Source: Chloroflexota bacterium (lineage in GTDB: Bacteria; Chloroflexota; Limnocylindria; QHBO01). From it: DNA of 10,975 nt. Position 1 is the stretch's first letter; each line of letters opens with the position of its first letter. The notes beneath the pieces are model-generated. The model searched no databases and was not told the DNA's origin. It was given only the letters and a program-made list of their open reading frames with translations. Location of the stretch: the NCBI GenBank assembly GCA_024636135.1, contig JAGXHP010000087.1, forward strand, positions 1 through 10,975, given 5' to 3'. The translations under genes and the position numbers were made by a program. Below are positions 1 to 6,530 of this stretch, piece after piece.

Positions 1-374
1 AGGATGATCCGCTGGGCCGTCTTGCGCCCGACGCCCGATACGCTGGTGAACACGTCCACGTCGTCGCCGACGATCGCCAGCTGGAGCCGGGTCACGGGGT
101 GCGCCGTGGTGATGGCCAGTGCCAGTCGTGGCCCGACCTGCGAGACCGTCATCAGCAACTCGAAGAACGCCAGCTCCTCGGTCGTGGCGAATCCGAAGAG
201 CGACTGCTGGTCCTCGCGGACGAGGTGGTGGGTGAAGACGAACGCCTCGCTGCCCACCCGGAGCTTCGCGAGCAGCGCTGGCCCGGCCACGACCCGATAT
301 CCGATCCCATTCACCTCGACCAGCACGTGATCCTGGCCCATCAGTGTGACGATGCCCCGCACCGAGCCGATCAC
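1..374 (-). CDS. ruvA: Holliday junction branch migration complex subunit RuvA (5' part; runs off the left edge)
   Basis: RuvA binds the four-way Holliday junction as a tetramer and loads the RuvB helicase motor for branch migration in recombinational repair. The visible 124 residues start MIGSVRGIV, match the family N-terminus, and carry the OB-fold core (VLVEVNGIGYRV about 17-28, THHLVREDQQSLFGF about 48-62). Two helix-hairpin-helix segments that contact DNA follow (SQVGPRLALAI about 78-88, SGVGRKTAQRI about 113-123). In the first, the usual SGVGP reads SQVGP. The C-terminal part that contacts RuvB lies outside the window. The start is a GTG overlapping the ruvC stop as GTGA, so translation is probably coupled to ruvC. 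RuvB probably follows beyond the edge, but that is not seen. Identification is firm. Confidence 0.95.
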   Translation of the reverse strand, partial: MIGSVRGIVTLMGQDHVLVEVNGIGYRVVAGPALLAKLRVGSEAFVFTHHLVREDQQSLFGFATTEELAFFELLMTVSQVGPRLALAITTAHPVTRLQLAIVGDDVDVFTSVSGVGRKTAQRII

Positions 375-868
375 CCGATCACCGCCTTCGGTTCGGCGGC
401 CGCCCGATACGCGCAGCCGATGGCAATGGCGAGGGCATCGGTCGCATCGTCGGCCACGCCGGCAAGCGAGACGCCGAGCAGTCGCTCCACCATCGCCGCA
501 ACCTGCAGCTTGTCCGCCGATCCGTTGCCGCACACGGTCTGCTTCACCTCGTTCGGCGTCGGCTCATCGATCGGCACCTGGGCCTCGGCCGCGGCAAGCA
601 GCGCGACGCCTCGGGCCTGACCGACGGCCATCGCGGTCTGCACATTGCGCTGGAAGAAGAGCCGTTCAATGCCGATGCGACTCGGCCGGTGCTCTGCAAC
701 GAGCGACTGCAGGGCCGCGTGAAGCTGCTGGAGCCGCTCGGCATCGCCGAGGGCTGCAGGAGTTCGGATGCAACCGGCATCCACGAGCCTCACGGTTCCT
801 CCCCGCAGCTCGACGACGCCGAAGCCGCAGATCGCCGTGCCGGGATCGATGCCGAGCGTGATCACCAC
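371..868 (-). CDS. ruvC: Crossover junction endodeoxyribonuclease RuvC
   Basis: RuvC is the dimeric Mg2+-dependent resolvase that cuts Holliday junctions processed by RuvAB. The 165-residue product has the usual family length and an RNase H-like fold signature. LGIDPGTA at the N-terminus supplies the first acid (D8), IGIERLFF the second (E68), and ADDATDALAIA the last pair (D141, D144). The conserved GNGSADKLQV segment precedes them. I chose the GTG at 868 because it gives the standard M-x-I-x-LGID beginning. A second GTG at 865 is equally plausible. In-frame ATGs at 952 and 925 would add a non-family extension of 19-28 residues, and no ribosome binding site is evident for any choice. The gene overlaps ruvA by four bases. 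Its usual upstream neighbour yebC is separated from it by an opposite-strand module. Confidence 0.95.
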   Translation of the reverse strand: MVITLGIDPGTAICGFGVVELRGGTVRLVDAGCIRTPAALGDAERLQQLHAALQSLVAEHRPSRIGIERLFFQRNVQTAMAVGQARGVALLAAAEAQVPIDEPTPNEVKQTVCGNGSADKLQVAAMVERLLGVSLAGVADDATDALAIAIGCAYRAAAEPKAVIG

Positions 869-936
869 CGCATGGTAGCCATCTCGCCGTCGACACTCCG
901 GTTCCGACGGCTCTTCACCGCCCATGCCTATCCATT

Positions 937-948
937 CGAAACATTTCG
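937..948. promoter_or_regulatory. Operator-like near-palindrome CGAAACATTTCG (upstream site)
   Basis: A 12-base inverted repeat, imperfect only at the central base pair, shares its CGAAA/TTTCG arms with the perfect palindrome at 995-1010. The two centres are 60 bases apart. It lies just upstream of the TTGACA element of the rightward promoter, centred near -50 of the predicted start site, and also lies in the upstream region of the leftward ruvC gene. It could serve either direction. The binding protein is not identified from sequence. Confidence 0.5.
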
Positions 949-956
949 TCATGGGC

Positions 957-985
957 TTGACAGGCGATCAGATCTTTCGTACGCT
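957..985 (+). promoter_or_regulatory. Sigma70-type promoter TTGACA-17-TACGCT
   Basis: A perfect -35 hexamer TTGACA (957-962) is followed after exactly 17 bases by TACGCT (980-985), which keeps the essential TA...T of a -10 box. The predicted start of transcription is near 992. This is the best canonical promoter in the window. It drives rightward into the small gene at 1050 and the ArsR-type gene at 1281, leaving a leader of about 58 bases. Palindromes on both sides suggest it is repressed. Confidence 0.65.
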
Positions 986-994
986 GCGCCAACA

Positions 995-1010
995 TCCGAA
1001 ACGTTTCGGA
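995..1010. promoter_or_regulatory. Operator-like perfect palindrome TCCGAAACGTTTCGGA
   Basis: A 16-base perfect inverted repeat lies a few bases after the predicted start of transcription (about +4 to +19), the classic place for a repressor to block a promoter. The GAAACGTTTC core resembles LacI-family operators. The simplest candidate ligand, however, is the ArsR-type protein encoded in the same transcription unit, which would make this autoregulation. The choice between these is inference. Confidence 0.6.
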
Positions 1011-1049
1011 TAGTAGGTACACATCGGACGAAGGGACGGTACTCGAACA

Positions 1050-1256
1050 ATGATGCTTCCGCCGGACCCTGGCGTCCTCGACTCCCTCGTCAGGGATCGC
1101 CAGAACCGACTCTCACCCACCCGCGTCGCCGGCCAGCCGGCGCACGCGGTGTGGCGTGTCCGCCTGGGTCACGTCCTCATCGCCGCGGGCAGCCGGCTGA
1201 GCGGTGAGCGCGCCGAGACGCACCGCCACCATTCCACGATTCCCCACCACGCCTGA
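1050..1256 (+). CDS. Small hypothetical protein (68 aa), first gene of the regulator unit
   Basis: A 68-codon frame starts with tandem ATG codons (1050, 1053) and ends 24 bases before the ArsR-type gene. The protein has a charged N-terminal segment (VLDSLVRDRQNRL) and a basic amphipathic helix (VWRVRLGHVLIAAGSRLSGER, about residues 35-55). This pattern recalls short uncharacterised proteins of GC-rich bacteria, but I do not recognise a named family. Support comes from its position directly behind the TTGACA promoter and in front of a co-oriented gene. Against it, there is no well-spaced Shine-Dalgarno site (AAGGGA at 1031-1036 is far), the length is modest, and the DNA is GC-rich, where spurious frames are common. 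No function can be assigned. Confidence 0.5.
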   Translation: MMLPPDPGVLDSLVRDRQNRLSPTRVAGQPAHAVWRVRLGHVLIAAGSRLSGERAETHRHHSTIPHHA

Positions 1257-1280
1257 CCGCACTCGCCAGAGGTTCGCTCC

Positions 1281-2414
1281 ATGGCCCCCACCCGTCGCCC
1301 CGGCGCCCAGCCCGGCATCGGCATCGAGGTCTCACCCGCCTACGAGCTGCTGAACTCGCTGATGACCGCGTTCGACGAGAGCGAGGCCGACACCTACGAG
1401 GTCGGCATGGAATGGATCGCCGAGATTCGCGCTCGTGCCGGGGACGAGCTCCTGGGCCGCATCCGCCAGGTCTCCCACTCGGACTCTGACACGTTCATCC
1501 ATCTGATTGGGCTCGCCTACGACACCCCCGCGCCTCGTGACATTCCTGCCTTCCTCGAGCACCTGCGAGCCACCGACCCGGAAGAGATCCTGCTCCACCT
1601 CGTGCAGTTCTACGCGCGGGACGTTCGGCGCATGACCCCTCCCGACGTCATTCGCGCCGCCGTGGCGGGCGACAAGGCTGCCAGCGACGAGTTCCTCAGA
1701 ACGTCGCACCCGGACTGGGAGCCGTGGACCGAGTTTCTCCGCAACGTCCTGAGCGTCGAGCCACAGGCCTACAAGGACGAGCTGGTCGCCGTGCTCGGGG
1801 AATGGGCCGAGCGCGTGTTCAAGCAAGAGGCGCTCACCATCCTGCCGATCCTCGAACGAGACGCGGAAGCCAAGCGGGATCTGCTGCGCTCCCTGCCCGA
1901 CGACGAGTTCGTGACGGTCGCGACGAATGGCGTCGAATTCGCGCCGCGCCCGGGCTGTGATCGGGTCGTCATGGTCCCGAGCTTCGTGCTGCGGCCACTC
2001 GTGTCCCATCTCGAGGTCGGCGAGGTTCTCGTCATCATCTACCCGGTGGCCGACGAGAGCGTATCCGCCGAGGTCGACACGCCGCCTCAGCGGCTTGTCA
2101 GACTCTCGAAGGCGCTCGGTGACGACAAGCGCCTTCGAATCCTCCGTAGCCTTGCCGACGGCGAGAAGACCCTGATGGAGCTGGCAGACGCCTTCGGGGT
2201 CGCCAAGACCACGATGCACCACCACATGATCGTCCTGCGATCGGCCGGGCTCGTCGCGGTCGGTGTGAACGACAAGCGCTACCGGCTCCGGCACGAGACC
2301 GTGCCGGATGTCGGGGCATTGCTGAGCGGGTACCTCGGCGCCGCGACCGGTCCGTCCGCGGCGTCGGGGCCGCCCGCCCCTGGTCGGCGCCGCCGAACCG
2401 GGACCGCCGGCTGA
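1281..2414 (+). CDS. ArsR-family winged-helix regulator with a long N-terminal domain
   Basis: A 377-residue soluble protein. Residues about 271-337 form an ArsR/SmtB-like winged helix: RLVRLSKALGDDKRLRILRSLADGEKTLMELADAFGV, then the recognition helix (AKTTMHHHMIVLRSAGLV, about 308-324), then the wing VNDKRYRLR. The preceding 260 or so residues have no motif I can name. They resemble the uncharacterised N-terminal region (DUF5937-like) of large ArsR-type regulators and probably sense a ligand or dimerise. The metal-binding ELCVCDL motif of classic ArsR is absent, and the only cysteine is C226, so a non-metal signal is likely. The C-terminal tail is Pro/Gly/Arg-rich and disordered. AGAGG at 1268-1272, eight bases before the ATG, supports this start. 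It probably shares a transcript with the small gene upstream and ends 14 bases before the convergent yebC stop. Confidence 0.85.
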   Translation: MAPTRRPGAQPGIGIEVSPAYELLNSLMTAFDESEADTYEVGMEWIAEIRARAGDELLGRIRQVSHSDSDTFIHLIGLAYDTPAPRDIPAFLEHLRATDPEEILLHLVQFYARDVRRMTPPDVIRAAVAGDKAASDEFLRTSHPDWEPWTEFLRNVLSVEPQAYKDELVAVLGEWAERVFKQEALTILPILERDAEAKRDLLRSLPDDEFVTVATNGVEFAPRPGCDRVVMVPSFVLRPLVSHLEVGEVLVIIYPVADESVSAEVDTPPQRLVRLSKALGDDKRLRILRSLADGEKTLMELADAFGVAKTTMHHHMIVLRSAGLVAVGVNDKRYRLRHETVPDVGALLSGYLGAATGPSAASGPPAPGRRRRTGTAG

Positions 2415-2428
2415 CCTGCCCGAACCCC

Positions 2429-3187
<759 letters not shown>

Positions 3188-3237
3188 CGGACCTCCTGCC
3201 GCGCAGGTCGCGGCTCCATGGCTCTTCGGGAGGGCAG

Positions 3238-3243
3238 ATTCTA
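3238..3243 (-). promoter_or_regulatory. Putative -10 box (TAGAAT) for yebC
   Basis: On the minus strand TAGAAT lies about 50 bases ahead of the yebC ATG and would start transcription near 3231, giving a leader of roughly 43 bases that contains the AGGAGGT ribosome binding site. No convincing -35 hexamer is seen at 16-18 bases, so this is tentative. yebC could also be read from the doxX-like gene, which ends 105 bases upstream. I see nothing else in this gap. Confidence 0.35.
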
Positions 3244-3292
3244 CCAAACGAACCTTGAAAAGCCGCCGGTGCGGATCTGTCTGCGCGGGCCG

Positions 3293-4288
3293 CTAGGTCG
3301 ACCGGATGCGCGCCCCGATCCTGCCGAGCAGCGCGTGGTCGAGGCTCCACCGTCCGCCGCCGAGGATGACGAGCGCGGACGACAGCCCGAACAGCGAGAC
3401 GTGCGCGACGACCGGGTCATCGGGCAGGGCGAACATGGCCAGGGTCAGGACGGCAAACCCGACCACAGCCCCGAGTCGCGTGAATGCTCCGGCAACGATG
3501 GCGATCCCGAGCGACGTCTCCACCAGGGCCGCCCCGACCACCCAAAGTTCGGGCGACGCCGGGATCACGGAGGTCAGGTCGTAGCGGTCGACCGCCGCCA
3601 GCGCCTGGTCGTAGACGAGGAGCTTGTCCGCGATGCCCGATGCGAGGAACGCACCCCCGAGTCCGAGCCGCACGAGAAGCGGCACGAGGTCGTCGTAGCG
3701 GCCCTGGGCAAGGTTCTCGGTTGCCGCCCGTCCGCCCGGTCCCCGCGGGAAGGCGGCCCGCAACAGGTCGTCCAGGCTCGGACGGCCCGGTCCCAGGACC
3801 GCGGCAACGGCCAGCGCACCGGCGACGTCGAGCATCATGACGAGCTCGGGCCGGCCGATGAACGTCACGAGATACGCCCCCAACGCGACCAGCGCGGCCG
3901 GGCGGACCGCGAGGCCAACCAGCAAAAGGAAGCCGGTACCGGTCAGGAGCAGCGCGAAGAGCGTGCCCGCCTCGTCCGTCGGCAGGAAGCGCACACGGGA
4001 CAGCCCCGAGCCGATGAGGACGAGCCCCGCCGACAGCCGCACGATCCATGGCAGGTACTCGCGGTAGCCATCGGCTCGCTCGATGAACCGGCCGCGTGCC
4101 GCCTCACCGGGCCGCCAGCGCGCCCAGGCCAGCAGGATCGCCCCGAGCACCAGGGCACCGACCGCGATGACGGCGAGGTTCCCCGGCTCACCGAGCGTGT
4201 CGAGGAGGAACCCGACCGGATTCGGGGAGTCGGTCGGATCGGTCACGTAGTCGACGTGCGCGATCGGAAGGCGGTCCATCGGCTCCAT
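3293..4288 (-). CDS. Membrane protein with two tandem DoxX-like halves
   Basis: A 331-residue integral membrane protein with about nine hydrophobic segments: one near 37-58, four at about 81-165 and four at about 201-311. Segments 2-5 and 6-9 look like two copies of a four-helix DoxX-like unit. Each opens with a similar helix (WIVRLSAGLVLIGSGLSRV; LLVRLGLGGAFLASGIADK), and each closes with a matching G-R-x-SLD-L element (GPGRPSLDDLL about 166-176; GGGRWSLDHAL about 310-320). DoxX proteins are poorly characterised; some are subunits linked to thiosulfate:quinone oxidation or oxidative-stress complexes. No haem or metal motif is seen, so substrate and role stay open. The start at 4288 (MEPMDRL) could instead be 4279. 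It is divergent from the EF-G-like gene and ends 105 bases before yebC. Confidence 0.8.
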   Translation of the reverse strand: MEPMDRLPIAHVDYVTDPTDSPNPVGFLLDTLGEPGNLAVIAVGALVLGAILLAWARWRPGEAARGRFIERADGYREYLPWIVRLSAGLVLIGSGLSRVRFLPTDEAGTLFALLLTGTGFLLLVGLAVRPAALVALGAYLVTFIGRPELVMMLDVAGALAVAAVLGPGRPSLDDLLRAAFPRGPGGRAATENLAQGRYDDLVPLLVRLGLGGAFLASGIADKLLVYDQALAAVDRYDLTSVIPASPELWVVGAALVETSLGIAIVAGAFTRLGAVVGFAVLTLAMFALPDDPVVAHVSLFGLSSALVILGGGRWSLDHALLGRIGARIRST

Positions 4289-4361
4289 TCTGGCGCATGA
4301 AGCCTGCCAGTCCGCGGGGTCACCGGCATCGGCGGGTGGGTCCGCGGGGATCGCAGGCTCG

Positions 4362-4367
4362 TATACT
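4362..4367 (+). promoter_or_regulatory. Putative -10 box (TATACT) for the EF-G-like gene
   Basis: TATACT lies 84 bases ahead of the EF-G-like ATG in the 163-base divergent gap with the doxX-like gene. It predicts a start near 4374 and a leader of about 78 bases. No clear -35 hexamer is visible. GTATAC is self-complementary, so the same site reads TATACG on the other strand and could contribute to doxX-like transcription. Confidence 0.45.
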
Positions 4368-4382
4368 GGCGATCCATTTCCG

Positions 4383-4419
4383 GCCTCCGACCGCCCGAGG
4401 CGGACCCCATCGGCCTCGG
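4383..4419 (+). other. Two mutually exclusive short stems in the EF-G-like leader
   Basis: GCCTC at 4383-4387 can pair with GAGGC at 4397-4401. The same GAGGC, extended to CCGAGGC (4395-4401), can pair instead with GCCTCGG at 4413-4419 (7 pairs, 11-base loop). Alternative pairing of this kind is seen in attenuators, but short stems are frequent by chance in GC-rich DNA. There is no U-run and no sequestering of the AAGGAG site at 4441-4446. Confidence 0.2.
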
Positions 4420-4451
4420 CGACTCCGGCACCGCACGCGCAAGGAGCACCG

Positions 4452-6530
4452 ATGAAGCCGACCACCCCCGAGAAGATCCGGAACGTCGCCCTCGTGTCCC
4501 ACGGTGGCGCCGGCAAGACGAGTCTCGCCGAGGCGATGCTGTTCGATGCCGGCGCGATCCCTCGCCTCGGGAACGTCGAATCGGGGACCACGGTGCTTGA
4601 CTGGGATCCGGACGAGCACAAGCGCGGTCAGAGCGTGAACCTGTCCGTCGCCTCTCTCGAGCACGACGGCGTGCGCATCACCATCGTCGACACGCCGGGT
4701 TACGCCGACTTCCAGGCCGATGTCGTGGAGGCGCTCGCGGCGGTCGACGCCGTGATCGTGGTGATCGACGCATCGGCCGGTGTCGAGGTCGGGACGGAGG
4801 AGGTCTGGCGCCTCGCCGACGCGCGCGGCCTGCCGCGCATGGTCTTCATCAACAAGATGGACCGTGAGAACGCCAACTACGACGCGACCCTCGAGGCGCT
4901 CAAGGCGCGATTCGGTCCGAAGATCGCACCGGTCTATCTGCCGATCGGCGCAGCCGAGTCGTTCCGCGGCTACGTCGACGTGATCGAGGAGCACGCGAAC
5001 GTCTACGAGGGTGGCGTGCCGAAGGAGGTGCCGATCCCACCCGAGCTCGAGGGGATCGAGCACTCGAGACGAGATGCGCTGGTCGAGGCGGCCGCCGAGG
5101 CCAGTGACGACCTGATGGAGAAGTACCTCGAGGGCGAGGCCTTCACCGATGCGGAGATCGAGGCGGCGCTCCACAAGGGCACCCGCGAGGGCTCGGTGGT
5201 CCCGGTCTTCGTCGGCTCGGCAACCGCGAACATCGGCGTGCGCGAGCTCATCACGATGATCGCCAAGCACGTGCCCTCGCCAGCGGAGGTCGGCACCCGG
5301 ACGACGACGGACGGCAAGGAGATCACTCCGGACCCCGACGGGCCTTTCGTGGCGCAGGTCTTCAAGGCCACGGCCGACCCGTTCGTCGGTCGCCTCACCT
5401 ACTTCCGGGTGATCTCCGGATCGCTGAGCGGCCAGGGGCACGTCTACAACGCGAGCCGCAAGGAGGAAGAGCGCGTCGGCAACCTGCTGGCCGTCCAGGG
5501 CAAGGAGACCGACAACCTGGCACGGGTCGGCCCCGGCGACATCGCCGCGGTGGCCAAGCTCACGTCCACGGGCGCCGGGGACACGCTCGTCGCGGACAAG
5601 GCGCATGCCGTGACACTGACTCCACTGCAGTTCCCCGCGCCGTCTCTGCAGGTCGCGATCGAGCCCGAGTCGAAGGCGGATCTCGACAAGCTCGGCCAGG
5701 CCCTCCATCGGCTCACCGAAGAGGAGCCATGCGTCGCCATCCGTCGCGAGGACGGCACGGGCGAGACGATCCTGACGGCCATGGGCGACGCGCACGTCGA
5801 CGTCATCGTGGATCGGCTGAAGCGCAAGTTCGGTGCGGCGGTGACGACCGCGACGCCACGGGTCCCCTACCGCGAGACGATCCGGCAGGCGGCGCGCATC
5901 GACAACAGGTACAAGCGCCAGACCGGCGGCCATGGCCAATACGGCCACGTCGTGATCGAGTTCGCCCCCGCGGAGATGGGGACAGGGTTCCAGTTCGGCG
6001 ACCGGATCGTCGGCGGCGTGGTGCCGAAGCAGTACATCCCGGCCGTCGAGAAGGGCCTGCGCGAGGCGATGGCGGAAGGAGTCCTGGCCGGCTACCCGGT
6101 CGTCGATCTCCAGGCGACGCTGGTCGACGGCTCGTACCACACGGTCGACAGCTCGGAGATGGCCTTCAAGGTGGCCGCGTCACAGGCGTTGAAGAAGGCG
6201 TTCGACGCGGCGTCACCGGCGCTGCTGGAGCCGATTCTTGAGGTCGACGTGGTCGTTCCCGACGAGTACATGGGCGACGTGATGGGGCAGATCACCTCGA
6301 AGCGCGGCCACGTCCTCGGGATGGACTCGATCGAGGGCATGCAGCATCTCAAGGCGCAGGTTCCGCAGGCCGAGATGTTCCACTACGCCACCGAGCTGCG
6401 CTCGATCACCCAGGGACGGGGTCGGTTCAGCTGGAAGATCGACCACTACGCCGAGGTGCCGCACACCATCGCCGATCGGGTCGTGGCCGACGCCGCCCGG
6501 AACGGGCACGGGCCGGAGCGCGCGCACTGA
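4452..6530 (+). CDS. Elongation factor G-like translational GTPase (FusA2 type)
   Basis: A full-length 692-residue EF-G paralogue. The G domain has the P-loop SHGGAGKTS (about 16-24), a switch I segment KRGQSVNLS (about 58-65), DTPGYADF (80-87) and NKMD (134-137). Domain II follows at about 300-390, then domain III with the AMGDAHVDVIVDRLKRKFG signature (about 443-461), domain IV from PRVPYRETI (about 469) through the GGHGQYGHVVIEF strand, and domain V (LLEPILEVDVVVPDEYMGDVMGQITSKRGHV, about 591-621). Canonical EF-G has HIDAGKTT, RGITI and DTPGHVDF. Here the P-loop differs, the RGITI threonine is serine and the histidine is tyrosine. This is the pattern of the EF-G-like group rather than the main translocase, so the genome should carry another fusA. 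The exact role of the group is unsettled. AAGGAG at 4441-4446 sets the start. The stop overlaps the next gene. Confidence 0.9.
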   Translation: MKPTTPEKIRNVALVSHGGAGKTSLAEAMLFDAGAIPRLGNVESGTTVLDWDPDEHKRGQSVNLSVASLEHDGVRITIVDTPGYADFQADVVEALAAVDAVIVVIDASAGVEVGTEEVWRLADARGLPRMVFINKMDRENANYDATLEALKARFGPKIAPVYLPIGAAESFRGYVDVIEEHANVYEGGVPKEVPIPPELEGIEHSRRDALVEAAAEASDDLMEKYLEGEAFTDAEIEAALHKGTREGSVVPVFVGSATANIGVRELITMIAKHVPSPAEVGTRTTTDGKEITPDPDGPFVAQVFKATADPFVGRLTYFRVISGSLSGQGHVYNASRKEEERVGNLLAVQGKETDNLARVGPGDIAAVAKLTSTGAGDTLVADKAHAVTLTPLQFPAPSLQVAIEPESKADLDKLGQALHRLTEEEPCVAIRREDGTGETILTAMGDAHVDVIVDRLKRKFGAAVTTATPRVPYRETIRQAARIDNRYKRQTGGHGQYGHVVIEFAPAEMGTGFQFGDRIVGGVVPKQYIPAVEKGLREAMAEGVLAGYPVVDLQATLVDGSYHTVDSSEMAFKVAASQALKKAFDAASPALLEPILEVDVVVPDEYMGDVMGQITSKRGHVLGMDSIEGMQHLKAQVPQAEMFHYATELRSITQGRGRFSWKIDHYAEVPHTIADRVVADAARNGHGPERAH

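Noticed and set aside
869..952. Longer ruvC form starting at 952 or 925
   Set aside because: RuvC proteins start a few residues before LGIDPG; the extra 19-28 residues have no family match and would run into the upstream palindrome.
937..1010. Palindromes as LexA (SOS) boxes controlling ruvCA
   Set aside because: The Gram-positive-type SOS box is CGAAC-N4-GTTCG. Here the arms are CGAAA/TTTCG with a different spacing, and the better promoter points away from ruvC. Not excluded for an unusual LexA, but unsupported.
1332..2294. 320-codon open frame on the minus strand
   Set aside because: Antisense to the ArsR-type gene, whose winged helix is clear on the plus strand; no domain in the minus frame.
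3188..3247. Longer yebC form starting at 3247
   Set aside because: The extension would cover the TAGAAT box and the AGGAGGT ribosome binding site; the family N-terminus MSGHSKW starts at 3187.
4320..6140. 606-codon open frame on the minus strand
   Set aside because: Antisense to the EF-G-like gene, with composition typical of a shadow and no recognisable domain.
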